A stretch of 64,000 bases of DNA from Leptodactylus fallax (lineage: Eukaryota; Chordata; Amphibia; Anura; Leptodactylidae): NCBI GenBank assembly GCA_947044405.1, contig CAMRHE010000461.1, forward strand, positions 62,001 through 126,000, given 5' to 3'. Within the stretch, counting starts at the first letter, position 1; each line of letters opens with the position of its first letter. This document shows, piece by piece, positions 19,995-32,480 of this stretch. The translations under genes were made by a program, and so were the position numbers. The notes beneath the pieces were generated by a model. That model was not told where the DNA came from and ran no database searches. It saw only the letters and a program-made list of their open reading frames with translations.

Positions 19995-22220
19995 CCCTGC
20001 TCGTAAGAGCTTACAATCTATGAGGTAGAGGGGGTGACATAAGAGGTAGCAGGAGCGGCATCAGAGGTAGCATTGCTTATACAATGGTCAGATGATTTTG
20101 TAATAGAGGTTACTGTCATTACACATATAAAAAGTGTATGAGCCATCACCAGTCGAGGAGGGTACATTTTAGGGATTATAACTATGGAAGGGATTACATT
20201 AGTAGTTGTGATAGGCCTGTCTGAAAAGAAATGTCTTTAGTTTTCGCTTGTGCTCTTATCCGCTCTTCACACAATTGTCTCCAAGACTTCTCCCGTGCAT
20301 CCCCATACTCTGGAACTCATTACCAAGACACATAAGACTGACCCCCACAATCACAAGCTTCAAGAAGGCCCTGAAGACTCACCTATTCAGGAAGGCCTAC
20401 AACCTCCAATGACACTACTGTTGCCACACCACCATCTGTACAGCCTCCCCCTCACCTTCTGTCTCTATCCCTCTTCCTTCATAGATTGTAAGCCCTTGCG
20501 TGCAGGGTCCTCTATCCCACTCTGCCAGTTGGTCACTGTTAGTATTATACTTGTCTTGTATATTTTGTGTACTGTATGTAAACCCTCAAATGTAAAGCAC
20601 CATGGAATAATGGTGCTATATAAATAAACAATAATAATAATTGGGGATTAAACTGATAGAGCATTCCAGAGAAGTGGTGCAACTCAGGAGAAGTCTTGTA
20701 TACGAGCATGGGAGCTTTTGATAATAGAGGATGTTATTCTTAGGTCTTTGAGTGAATGGAGAGGATGGGTTGAGCGATAGACAGAGACGAGGGAGGAAAT
20801 ATAGGGATGTACAGCATTATGGAGAGCCTTGTGGGACGAGGGAGGAAATATAGGGATGTACAGCATTATGGAGAGCCTTGTGGATGAGGGTGATAAGTTT
20901 ATATTGTATTCTGTATTGAATAGGCAGCCAATGTAGTGACCGGCACAGACCGGAGGCATCGCTGTAGCGTCTAGACTGATAGATGAGCCTGGCCGCCGCA
21001 TTCAAAATACATTGTAGAGGGGAGAGTTTATTAAGGGGAAGACCGATTAGTAAGGAGTTACAGTAGTCAAGGTGAGAGTGAATCAGGGCAACAATAAGTG
21101 TCTTTAATGGTAAGGAAAGGGCATATTCTGCAGATGTTTTTGAGGTGGAGATGACATGAGCATGCGAGGGATTGGATATGGTGGGGGTGAAGGAAAGGTC
21201 TGAGTGAAACATAACCCCGAGGCAGCGGGCATGCTGCCTAGGAGTTATGGTAAGGTCGGAGACTACAATGGAGATATCAGGGACAGATCTATTAGATGGT
21301 GGAAACAGCAGTAGTTCAGTCTTTGAGAGATTCAGGTTTAGATAGAGTGAAGACATGATATTTGAGACAGCAGAGAGACAGTCACTGGTGTTCTGTATTA
21401 GTGCAGGAGTGATGTCACAGGATAACGTATATAATTGGGTGTCATCAGCATAAAGATGGTACCGGAAGCCAAATCTGGTGGTGATTTGTCCAATGGGGCC
21501 GTGTAGAGGGAAAAGAGCAGGAGGCCTTGGACAGAAAGTGAGGTCTGAGAGATAAGAGGAGAACCATGAGAGTGCGGTGTCTGTGAGGCCGACAGAGTAG
21601 AGCATAGTGAGGAGGAGTTGATGGTCAACAGTGTCAAATGCTGCTGAGAGATTCAGAAGAATAAGAAGAGAGAAGTCACCTTTGGATTTAGCCATCAGGA
21701 GATCATTTGAGACTTTTGTGAGGGTTGTTTCAGTAGAGTGCAGAGTGCAGAAGCCAGACTGTAAGGGGTCAAGAAGAGAGTTAGCAGAAAGATAGTGGAT
21801 TAAATGAGAATAGACCAAGCATTCCAAGATTTTGGAGATGAAGGGGAGGTTAGAGACAGGTCGATAGTTAGCAGCACAGGACGGGTCAAGGGAGGAATTC
21901 TTCAATAGCGGGGTTATGACAGCATGTTTGAAAGAGGATGAGAAAGTTCCAGAAGAGAGAGAGAGAGGTTAAATATTTTAGTAAGGTAAGTCGTGACAGC
22001 AGGAGACAGAGACCGGAGAAGGTGTGAGGGGAAAGGGTCACTACTGCAGGTCGTAGGGTGAGAAGAAGAAAGTAGTTGAGAGACTTCTTCTTCTGTAACA
22101 GGTTCAAAAGATGAGAATGAACAGTCTGAAGTGCGGTTGATGAGGGGATCAATGCCACCTGGGGATTGGACAGATATTTCCTGATGGATCTTATCAATTT
22201 TGTCATGGAAATAAGTGGCT
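19995..22220 (-). pseudogene. L2-like LINE reverse transcriptase (decayed)
   Basis: On the minus strand this gives the L2-clade [53 protein letters not shown], then after a frame change [11 protein letters not shown] and YADDTQLY. The C-terminal [17 protein letters not shown] and [17 protein letters not shown] blocks follow. Upstream remnants reach about 22,220 and adjoin a hAT fragment, so the element is 5' truncated. A 49-base tandem duplication at about 20,784-20,881 (gaggaaatatagggatgtac) and a nested 3'-end fragment at 20,244-20,640 further break it. The rest of its 3' end is at 10,197-10,332. RT would copy LINE RNA at a nicked target. Confidence 0.85.
20244..20640 (+). mobile_element. 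Second L2-like 3' end, nested in opposite orientation
   Basis: Starts tgctcttatccgctcttcac and ends gcaccatggaataatggtgc, tatataaataaa and (ATA)n, a distinct L2-type 3' end on the plus strand. Comparison with the L2 copy at 40.9 kb shows the host L2 lacks about 12 bases at the junction, so the insertion deleted target sequence and left no clear duplication. Confidence 0.7.
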
Positions 22221-24540
22221 GAAAAATTTTTGGTTCATTATCTTCCAGATAGATTGCAGTGGGCCTGACTGCTGCTGCTTTTACCTCCCCTGACACTTGT
22301 GGCACTGTCAGAGGAGGTGAAGAATTGGCCGAGTGAGGTGGACTGGGAGTGGGCAGAGGCCATTTTGTACACGTGTGACTTGCAGTTGCAGTGGTCTCTC
22401 TAAATGCTGAGTCAATGTGGATATACAGCCACTGATAATATACAAATTTTCTTCTCTTTGGGAAGCAGGGAAGAATTCCCCCATTTTGTATTTATAGCAA
22501 GGATCTAAGAGCAGTGACATCCAGCACCCACCCCTCTGCTTGAAGGTATTAATATGCTTGTGGCTGTATAAGCAGTCGAGCATACAGCCTTCCATGCTTG
22601 CCAGTGTATGACAGAGCGGACACAGACGCCTGACATGGTTGGTTTTCTTGGCCAGCGTGGTTGTCGTCATTATCATTTTGAAGTAGATAGGGGTCAGTCT
22701 CTTCCCTGGCTGTGACTGTGACATATCAAGGGCCCCATCTGAATCCAAGGGAGAGTCTTCCTCCTCTTCATCCTTTTCCAGTCTAAGATTCCTTGTTGCT
22801 CTTTCATAATGACCCTGACCCTGACCCGGATCTTCACCCTCCTCCATCAACACAGGGCAATGATGTTGACTAAGAGGTGGGAACTGTTTCTCCCCTTTCA
22901 TCCCTTGTTGCATGAGTGTAAGAGTTTCCTGTAAGATATACAATAGAGGAATCACATCTATGATGCTGCAATATCACTGCTGACAAATGTGGTTGCTTCT
23001 TCAAAGAGCTTGAGAAGCTGGAACACTTCCCTCATGAGCCTCCAAAGACATAACACAAAAGTAACACATTGTCCCTGTAACACCATTCACCGCCTTCTGG
23101 TACTAACACAGACGCTCCAGCATGTTTCTGGTGGAGTTCCACCTTGTCGTTGCAAATTAAGTGTTTTTGTTGAAACTTAAGAATGGCTGAAATGTGCAGA
23201 GATTTTTCTGGCCATGAGGAGGACCTCTTTTAAGCCACTATACAAGTTAATAATGAGGCAAACCACCAGATTAAGGACATGTGCCATACAGGGACAATCT
23301 GTTAATAGTTCTATCTGCAGTGCAGAAACAATATTGATGTAATTGTCGCTGGCAACACTGCTACAATTGAACTTGGCAAGAAGACATCCAGCAGGATACT
23401 TGCTGCAGGATACAGTGAAGCAACTCCTCCGCTGTGTGGCACCTCTGATTCAGGCTTATAACTTGCAAAACCGCATGGCAGTGCTTTACATTATACCAAT
23501 GAAACGAGGGTGGAGGAAGAGGAGTGGAAGTGCAACCGGGGTAAAACTAGCACCTGGACTGATGTACAAAAAAAAAATCCCACATGGGAAATGACCACGT
23601 GCAGTTCCTACCTACAGCAGCAGTGGAAACATGTCTTACACTCCCATCACCAGTACCACCACCCCCACCCGGCGAAGTTCCCCTAGGTCTGCTCCAAGAA
23701 GGCTTTTTGAATGTTGGGCCTGCATGGTGGCTGGAATCTTTTATCACCACTGCCACTAACCTCTCCATCTGATGTCACCTTGTCACCCTGACCCAGTTGC
23801 CATATCCTATCTGCAAGAAAACCATCATAGGCAATGTCATCATCATTGTCTTCGCTGCTTTTTTTCTAACACATCATCATGGCCATGCACACTCAAAATC
23901 TCCACCTCCAGATATCCCCCTAGCTCCCCTATCAGAATTACTACTAGTAGAAGTACTACCAAACTCCATGTCACTACTACCTCTACCATCAACAGTCATA
24001 ATGTCTTCCTACTCTGCTTGCACACAATGCTAACTGTTCTCATCCAGCTCATCAAAAAAAGCAGGAAGACTGTTCTGACTAGGAGAAATAGATTGCTCAG
24101 CAGGTGCCTCATCACTACCAGGGATTTGTGTCAGTGAAGATGTGAAGGAGACAGTCCAGAAGGCCCCTGCAGTAAATTATGTGTTATGTAGGAGGAGGAG
24201 GAACACACAGAATCCTAACTCAAGATCACATCACACTCAGATGCAATATCCTCCTGTGACCAAGAGGAGCCAGCTAAATAATCAAAAAATCCATCTTCAT
24301 CCTCAGGAAGTACAACAATCTTGCAACTACTGGTTGTGTTGCTCTTGCCAACGACATTCTTATTGTTAGTACTACTACTTGCACGATTGTTTCCTCCTCC
24401 CCCTAATTTTGTATGTCCCCTGCCCTGTTTTTTTCCCAGTTATTTTGTCTTACATGCACAGACAGTGCTCAATTGTTAACCAAAAAGAGGTGAAATAAAG
24501 ATTCTTTTTTTACATTAGCAGGGGATGCACTACTACTACT
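22221..24540 (-). pseudogene. hAT-like transposase with BED finger (decayed)
   Basis: Blocks read 5' to 3' on the minus strand. They are an acidic N-terminal region (24.4-23.8 kb), a degraded BED-finger lead RHVSTAAVGRNCTW...MWDFFFVHQ (about 23.6 kb), CMAHVLNLVVCLIINLYSGL (about 23.3 kb), ATTRWNSTRNMLERLC (about 23.1 kb, the conserved RW motif), and SLLLDPCYKYKMGEFFPA (about 22.5 kb, the LDPRYK motif). It ends with a VSGEVKAAAVRP...YWxxN-like tail near 22.25 kb. Frames change between blocks and stops are frequent. Inverted repeats were not identified. hAT transposases excise and reinsert DNA by a DDE mechanism. Confidence 0.65.
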
Positions 24541-26515
24541 GTGTGTAAAAAAGATGGCATTTAGGACAAGAGATAAGGAGGGGTTGAAGGAAGTACAAAA
24601 GGAGCTGAGGCATCAAATCAGGCAGGGAAAAGCCAGTTATAAAGAAAAAATGGAAAAGCAAATGGAAAGAAAAGACATAAGGGGGTCTGGGAGGGGCTTA
24701 AGTCAATTTCGGGTCATAAACAGTCTGTCTGCCAGATTGAGGCAGATGTTAATTGGCTTAATGAACTAAACCTATTCTTCAACATATTTGATCACACACC
24801 AGCTCCTCCCACCCCAGTATGTCCTTCAGCTCCCCCCACCACAATGACTTCTCCCAATGCGGCCACTTCCCAACAGACCAGTAAATCCAGAAATCCGTCT
24901 TTATCTCGCCACAGTCTGACCTTCACACGGGCCCAGGTGAGGAAGGAGATGAAAAAGATCAAGGCGAGGAAAGCCACAGGGCCAGATGACATCAGTGCAA
25001 GGCTAATTAAGACTTGCGGGGACCAGCTGTGTGGTATAATTACATATATGTATAATATGAGCCTGAGGCAGGAAATAGTCCCTGAATTATGGAAATCTTC
25101 TTGTGTGGTACCAGTTCCAAAGAAACCTCACCCTATGGACCTCAATGACTACAGACCTGTAGCACTGACATCCCACCTGATGAAGATCTTGGAGAGATTG
25201 GTTCTCACACATCTCCGCCCTCTAGTGAGCCCCGCTATGGACCCCCTCCAGTTTGCTTATCGGCCGGGCATTGGGGTAGATGATGCCATCATCCATCTTC
25301 TGCACAGGTCTCTGTCTCACCTGGAGAAACCAGGGAACACAGTGAGAATAATGTTCTTTGATTTCTCCACTGCTTTTAACACCATACAGCCCAGGTTATT
25401 GAGGGACAAGCTGGGCCAACTGGATCCTAGACTACCTCACAAATCGACCTCAATATGTGAGAGCCCAAGACTGTGTGTCAGGTACCGTGATCTGTAATAC
25501 GGGGGCACCTCAGGGTACGGTTCTCGCCCCTTTCCTCTTCACACTGTACACTGCAGATTTTAGGTGCAACTCATCCAGCTGCTACCTACAGAAGTATTCT
25601 GACGACTCTGCAATAGTGGGTCTCATCACAGATGATGATGATAGGGAGTACAGAGAACTGAACCAGGATTTTGTGGACTGGTGCCACCGGAACCACCTGA
25701 AGATTAACGCGGGGAAGACCAAGGAGATGGTGGTGGACTTCCGTAAAGGCAGAAGCCCTCCTAAACCAGTGGACATCCTGGGGACGGGCATCGAGATTGT
25801 GAACACCTATAAGTACCTGGGTTTGCTCCTTAATAATAAGCTGGACTGGGCAGATCATATGGAGGCCCTGTACAGGAAGGGCCACAGCAGGCTCTACCTG
25901 CTTAGGAAGCTGAAAGCCTTTGGAATCCGGGGGGCACTTCTTAGAACTTTCTTCAACTCGGTAGTGGCATCAGCCATCTTCTTTGAAGTGGCCTGCTGGG
26001 GGAGCAGTATATCAACCAGGGACAGAAATAAACTTGACAAGCTGATTAGAAAGGCCAGCTCTGTCCTGGGGAGCCCACTGGACCCAGTGCAGGTGGTGGG
26101 TGACAGAAGGATACTGTCCGTGGTGAGCTCCATGCAGAAGAAGAAGTCCCATCCCATGCATGAGACCGTGATCGCGCTGAGCAGTACTGTCAGTGACCGA
26201 CTGCTCCACCCTAGGTGTGAGAAGGAGCGCTATCGGAAGTCTTTCCTCCCCATCGTGGTTAGGCTGTACAACCAACACCGACCTAAGCGGAGATCATTAC
26301 ACACAGAGAACTGAAATATCTCTCAGCCTGTTAAATCCCCCCCCCCGCTACTTCCTATATCTGTCGGCTATCAAAGTAATGCCTCTTACCTTGGAACATT
26401 CCTGTACATGTTGTATTTGTATTTGTATCTGCTTATCTTTGCTGCTGTAACACACTGAATTTCCCCATTGTGGGACTATTAAAGGACTATTATTATTATT
26501 ATTATTATTAATGTA
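24541..26515 (+). pseudogene. CR1/Rex1-group LINE reverse transcriptase
   Basis: Plus-strand RT in three frames: an N-terminal part (REGLK-like DKEGLKEVQKEL, RVINSLSARLRQM), then VRKEMKKIKARKATGPDD, NDYRPVALTSHLMKILERLV, PLQFAYRPGIGVDDAI, and motif A FFDFSTAFNTIQP. After a frame change near 25,450 it continues with GAPQGTVLAPFLFTLY, motif C KYSDDSAIVG and LKINAGKTKEMVVDF. C-terminal CWGSSISTRDRNKLDKLIRK follows. The 3' end is gaatttccccattgtgggac followed by (ATT)n to about 26,510, typical of this LINE group. The exact clade is not certain. Endonuclease is missing, so it is 5' truncated. Confidence 0.8.
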
Positions 26516-26857
26516 TATCTAGAATTATATATGTGCACTTGCACATACATAGAAACACTTAAAATATTTTGTTTAGGATAACAACAACACTCATTCACAA
26601 CGTATATAGGTCAGACACCAAACCAGATCGGAAAAAAAAAAATTTAATTCCCCATTTTTTTTTTTAGATTAGCACAGGCTAGACTGTATATTGGGTGAAC
26701 AAAAAGTTTTTTTAAGATTTGCACAGGCAAAATCAGCAGCACTTATGTATTTAATGAAAAAAAAAGGTTAACTCTTGCCCAAAACAAGGTCCTTAACAAA
26801 ATATTTTTCAATAACAGGGATTGTCTTCAGTAAAAAAGTATGTTTAAAGAAAGCGTA
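26516..26857. other. No feature seen
   Basis: AT-rich sequence with A and T runs and no coding signal. Confidence 0.4.
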
Positions 26858-28464
26858 CAGTGGGGAAAAAAAAGTATTTAGTCAGCCATCAATTGTGCAA
26901 GTTCTCCCACTTAAAAAGATTAGAGAGGCCTGTAATTGACATCATAGGTAAACCTCAACTATGAGAGACAAAATGAGAAAACATATCTAGAGAATCACAT
27001 TGTTTGATTTTTTTTAAGAATTTATTTGCAAATTATGGTGGAAAATAAGTATTTGGTCACCTACAAACAAGCAAGATTTCTGGCTCTCACAGACCTGTAA
27101 CTTCTTTTTTAAGAGGCTCCTCTGTCCTCCACTCATTACCTGTAGTAATGGCTCCTGTTTGAAATTGTTATCAGTATAAAAGACACCTGTCCACAACCTC
27201 AAACAGTCACACTCCAAACTCCACTATGGTGAAGACCAAAGAGCTGTGGAAGAACACCAGAAACAAAATTGTAGACCTGCACCAGGCTGGGAAGACTGAA
27301 TCTGCAATAGGCAAGCAGCTTGGTGTGAAGAAATCAACTGTGGGAGCAATAATTAGAAAATGGAAGACATACTAGACCATTGATAATCTCCCTCATTCAG
27401 GGGCTCCATACAAGATCTCACATGGTGGGGTCAAAATTATCACAAGAACGGTGAGCAAAAGTCTGAGAAACCCCACGGGGGGGACCTAGTGAATCACCTG
27501 AAGAAAGCTGGGACTAATGTAACAAAGGCTACCCTCAGTAACACAATACACCGCCAGGGACTCGGATCCTGCAGTGCCAGACATGTCCCCCTGCTTAAGC
27601 CAGTACATATCCGGGCCCGTCTGAAGTTTGCTAGAGAGCATTTGGATGTTCCAGAAGAGTATTGGGAGAATGTCATATGGTCAGATGTAACCAAAGTAGA
27701 ACTGTTTGGTAGAAACACAATTCGTCGTGTTTGGAGGAGAGTGAATGCTGAGTTGCATCCAAAGAACACCATACCTACTGTGAAGCATGGGGGTGGCAAC
27801 ATCATGCTTTGGGGCTGTTTCCCTGCAAAGGGACCAGGACGACTGATCCGTGTACATGAAAGAATGAATGGGGCCATGTATCGTGAGATTTTGAGTGCAA
27901 ACCTCCTTCCATCAGCAAGGGCATTGAAGATGAAACGTGGCTGGGTCTTTCAGCATGACAATGATCACAAGCACACCACCAGGGCAATGAAGGAGTGGCT
28001 TCGTAAGAAGCATTTCAAGGTCCTGGAGTGGCCTAGCCAGTCTCCAGATCTCAACCCCATAGAAAACCTTTGGAGGGAGTTGAAAATCTGTGTTGCCCAG
28101 CGACAGCCCCAAAACATCACTGCTCTAGAGGAGATCTGCATGGAGGAATGGGTCAACATACCAGCAACAGTGTGTGCCAACCTTGTGAAGACTTACAGAA
28201 AACGTTTGACCTCTGTCATTGCCAACAAAGGATATATAACAAAGTATTGAGATGAACTTTTGTTATTGACCAAATACTTATTTTCCACCATAATTTGCAA
28301 ATAAATTCTTAAAAAATCAGACAATGTGATTTTCTGGATTTGTTCTCTCATTTTGTCTCTCATAGTTGAGGTCTACCTATGATGTCAATTACAGGCCTCT
28401 CTCATCTTTTTAAGTGGGAGAATTTGCACAATTGGTGACTGACTAAATACTTTTTTCCCCACTG
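26858..28464 (+). mobile_element. Tc1-like transposon, full length
   Basis: 1,607 bases from cagtggggaaaa to ttttccccactg, bounded by TA at both sides (26,856-26,857 and 28,465-28,466). Inverted repeats run about 200 bases (agtatttagtcagcca and its complement, then gtaattgacatcata, then aataagtatttggtc). Family termini of this type are common in fish and frogs. Confidence 0.92.
27226..28250 (+). pseudogene. Tc1-like transposase (broken)
   Basis: The ATG at 27,226 opens the paired-type DNA-binding region ([36 protein letters not shown]). It hits a TAG after KTY, then shifts frame in a run of G near 27,478. The catalytic part is open to 28,250: VIWSDVTK (first Asp), QHDNDHKHT (second Asp) and [13 protein letters not shown] (Glu, DDE triad). 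The family length is about 340 residues and this would be normal but for the stop and frameshift. It would cut and paste the element at TA sites. Confidence 0.9.
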
Positions 28465-30690
28465 TATAGAGATGAACTTGCTCTATTGTGTGTACTGTTA
28501 GACACTATTAGATTATTAAAATACTAGAAAATAGACCAATACCAAGAAAATAACTCACCCCAACACTTACCCATCGGATACACAAGTACCCGGTGGGTAA
28601 TTGTTGGGGTACATTGCTTTCCACAGTGTTATTTCTTTATGCATGTTCATGTGGGTTCGTATGGCTTGGTCATTAACAGCCTGTTGTGCTGTGAAGTACT
28701 ATGCTATATACTTGTAGGCTGTTTCTCATATGTAGCCAGTTTGTAAATGTTCTTATACATGTTATATTGTTAAGCAGTGTCCTCCTCACTTTGATACCTG
28801 ATCACATTTGCATGTGGTAGTTTTCTGGGTCATGTGATTTTTTCCCCCCCCCCCATATTGTCTGTCATTATCTATATTTTTTATTTTTGTAATTAATAAA
28901 TATGAGATTTTTACATTATCATTTTGTGGACTTGGTTTGTATTTGTAGAATATTAGATTATGGGCAATGAAAGAGTTAACTGTCTGTGTAAGCAGCAGCA
29001 CAGATTTCAGTCACTGTCAGTGAAGTGAACCTGACCTATCTATGTCTATTGAATTCTAGCACTAATCTGCTAATCAGTGTATAATTGCTTGATTTTCTAA
29101 GTCCTCCTATAACTCTTGCTGAATTTTCTGAATGGTGCTGCCTATAGCCTAGCTATGATGCAGTGAGATGGATCACATATCTGTTTGCATGTCAACCATT
29201 ACAGCAACTGAAGCTGATCAGTAGTGTCCAAGCTTTTATACTCCATATGATAAGCACTGTAAGGTCCACATACCACTGTCTATTGACTGAGAGGCTATCA
29301 GATGTTGCTATCATGTAACAGACATGTGTGAGTCACTGCATACATTTTCTTCTCTGTATTTCCTCGTCAAACATGTGGCGACAGCCATTTTTCCGCACCA
29401 AGGCCATTTTTTTTTTCGTCCGTCGTTAAATTAGCTGTTTCCGCTGCTTACCATCCCTTTTTCCATAGTCATACCTGTCACATTCACATAACTTTTTTCC
29501 CCCACCTAGATGGCGCTGCCTCCTCTTCCAAAGCAAGATCAGCCAAAGTCATTACTACCTTTGAGTCTGTGGACTGCTGGGACCTCCTACTCCGCGATTT
29601 ACCAAACCCAAATAAACACTCTTACACCTCTTTGATGGTAAATGTGGGATTGGCCACAGCTTTTATTCCATAACATCTTAACAACATATATAACCTTTTA
29701 ATCAAAGATAGGAATTTTCCATGCCCATGCGCAGATCCCCTTCCACCTTCACCGAAATGCCAACCACTGTCCGCCAGCGGCCATGTAGGCCTAACTCTTC
29801 ATACTATAGGGCATGGGACTCCCGCCAGCTGTGACAACTAAAAGACAAACAAACATACAAGGAAAAAAACAACCATGAGGGCAGGGTGGGTGGGCGTTCC
29901 TCTCGCCAACTAGTAACAGAAGGTATGTACCTCCTCCATATGCCCCCATTTTATAACTTTGCTCCACCTACTATCTACTAACACATCCCCAATAGGCGGA
30001 GTTAAATTCATATTTCAAACTTAAACATCCAGGATGCATCCGCCCAGCAGTCCTTGCCCTTTTCCATAGGCACTCCAAGGCCTTCTATGCTCCCAGCACT
30101 GCATATACTGTAGTAGTGCTAGAAAGGAGATGTGGAGTGAAAACAAAAAATGTAACGGGTGATCTAAGAGTATACAGCTGGTATAGGACACTACCGAGAA
30201 ATTATCTCTCTTTGGTGAATGCCTTTGGACCTAATAAAAGCTTAGAGGAATTCACCATTCAAGTGAATTAGGGTGATAGAGGTTCAACCAAAGTTTTCCC
30301 CCTCTTTCCATTTATTGGAGGATAAATCAGACGTATCAGAAGTGCATGGCATAATAATATTGAGTGATATCTTGTATCGAGTGAGATCATGCAGTTGTAA
30401 GATAGGTATGCCAGATGTTTCTACAGCCAGACCTCCCATGGGGAAGCCAGGGATGAATTTATTACTGTCCCTGCCTTCCCGATCGCTTTGTACACAGTGC
30501 TCAATAAGCACAGTGTGCACAACTATGTGAGCCACCATGATTCAGCAGCACTTTCAGCCCAACCTTTACATGACCACTAGGGTTCATGAACTGTGTGATT
30601 GTAACGATGCTAGTTATTAGATCTGGAGTCAAATTGGTGAGGGAAACAGTACAGTAGTAAATAGTAAGAGATACAGGAATAGTATCTCAG
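28465..30690. other. Unassigned non-coding sequence
   Basis: No reliable open frame. Pyrimidine-rich repeats near 29.4 kb resemble sequence near 36.83 kb (ccatag...catac.tgtcac.ttcac), so some of it is interspersed repeat. No terminal structure was found. Confidence 0.35.
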
Positions 30691-30702
30691 GAGAAGAAGT
30701 AA

Positions 30703-30800
30703 CCATGGTCAGACGTTTGCAGAGTTCAGTACACGGGAGCAGTAGATCAACCGTAGTCAGACGTATGCAGAGTTCGGTACACGGGAGCAGTAGCGTAATG
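30703..30800 (+). repeat. Direct tandem duplication, about 52 bp
   Basis: gtcagacgtttgcagagttc followed by agtacacgggagcagtag occurs twice in succession with few differences. Surrounding sequence is repeat-like and non-coding. Confidence 0.75.
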
Positions 30801-31720
30801 GTGAGGATAAGGGCGAACAGGAAGCAGACAGCCAGAAAAATCAGGCACAGGCTGGAGTAAGCTGTGGGTTTATATAGGGATAGCTACCCTGTTATTGGCT
30901 ACAGAGGAGGTGAGATCCATAAGATAATCACGCCAATAGAAAGGACCAGGCTCAGCAAAGCAAACTACAGTATTTCCCCCCCTGCATTGTTCTAACCTAG
31001 CCTTGGTTTAGCCCTGGCCTATCACAGGCCACTGGGTGGGGTTGTGGAGAGACCTTGTCTCCCCAGCAACAGTTGATCTTCAGTCTAGTGTGTACAGTTG
31101 ACTGGAGAAGGTGTGCAGAGCTTGCCTGCCACAGCCTCTGGACTGAGGGTCAACAGTCACTAGCTTCAGGCTCAACTAGAGACAGCCCTGAGCATGGGAG
31201 AATTGCTGTCAGTATTTTTGGATCTTTCCGGTGCTGTGCCAGGAGGAACAGGAGAGGACCCTGACAGGAGGATCACGTCGGGCCTAGTATTCAGGTAACC
31301 AGAACCCTGTCAGGCCTCCCTGTACCACCACTCTCCCTATCATCCATCTCTGGGAGAGGCACGAGAGGAGGAGTAGTGGTGAATTATTTTGTGGAGCCTG
31401 TAACATCCCTGGGCATCCTCCTAGAACCAAGGCTGGGGGAATTTGGACATTGTACTACTACCCCCATTCAGAAGCTGCCGTTACCTTTGTTCTAGTTGCA
31501 AATGAACACCATTCTTGTTTACCTGCACTGCTGACTCCTGAGCCGTGCCTGCTACAACATCAGGGCCTTTCCGACTTACATCACACCGGCTCAAAGAGGA
31601 GAGGTCCCCTCTCCAACTGGAAGTGCCCCAGGGAAAAGAACTACTACCACCACCATCCAGTAGTGCTGCAGGACCTCCCTCGACTTTGTCCGGCCAAGGA
31701 ATGGGACTGGTGTGGTTGGT
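30801..31720. other. Unassigned sequence
   Basis: G/A-rich, with short open frames and no recognisable domain. It may be the 5' or 3' part of an unclassified retroelement next to the L1/Tx1 fragment. Confidence 0.3.
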
Positions 31721-32480
31721 GAGAGTGCTCAGCCTAGTGGGTGGCACATCCTCAGCCACTACAACTCCCATCTTCCGGTCTCCTCCATCTGGGTTGCGGC
31801 ACTGTGGGTGGAGAGTGACCAAGAATGGTGCTAAAGATGCTCACCAGGGTTGGCAGTAGATCAGCATCCTGAGTAGCTTTAAGGAGACCCCTGACTCTGA
31901 TATTGTTTCTTCTATTTCTATTCTTGAGATCATTGATCTGAGAGGCAAGTTGTATCTGCTGGGCCACCTGCATATGGAGGGAATTTTTTAAATCCAAGAT
32001 TTCAGAAGAGACCGAGGATTTGAAGGAGTTGAGATCCCAGTGCTGCAGGTCAGAGACCTCCTGTTTAATCTTAGTCAGGTCATTTCCCCAGCCTTTCTTT
32101 AAATTAACCACCAGATTGTCCATATCATCTTTCATGGGCAAAAGTGCAAGAAGTGCCCAGAGTTCTGGGTGACCTTTCAATATGTTAACCGCCTCTTCTG
32201 GGAGGGATAAAACTTAAGCAATTCTCTCTTTGGTAGAGGGAAAACTTGAGGTGGCTGGAGAAACAATAGACCGTTGCGTGCGGCGATGTATGCACATACC
32301 TGGAGGTCATCCCCTATATCCGAGGAAGAGACCTCTAAGGGGAGATTCCCTAGAGTCAAAACTGAAAATTTTACTGGTGAGCAAGGATGGCGGAACATAG
32401 ATTTCTTAGTAGGTGGGCTCACCTCCCAATCAGAGTCTCCAACTGGCCCCTTTAGTGGAACAGAGGGCAAAAATTAGGGC
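31721..32480 (-). pseudogene. L1/Tx1-type ORF1 fragment
   Basis: Two minus-strand frames. The 3' one has a predicted coiled coil (NDLTKIKQEVSDLQHWDLN, IQLASQINDLKNRNRRNNIR) ending at RRNNIRVRGL, the signature at the start of the RNA-recognition domain in L1-type ORF1 proteins. The upstream frame (32,177-32,470) is a basic/proline-rich N-terminal piece. ORF1p binds LINE RNA as a trimer. The RNA-recognition and C-terminal domains do not follow intact, so this is a fragment. Confidence 0.65.

Noticed and set aside
23772..24369. Plus-strand frames of about 120 codons
   Set aside because: They lie opposite the minus-strand hAT reading and are rich in low-complexity residues.
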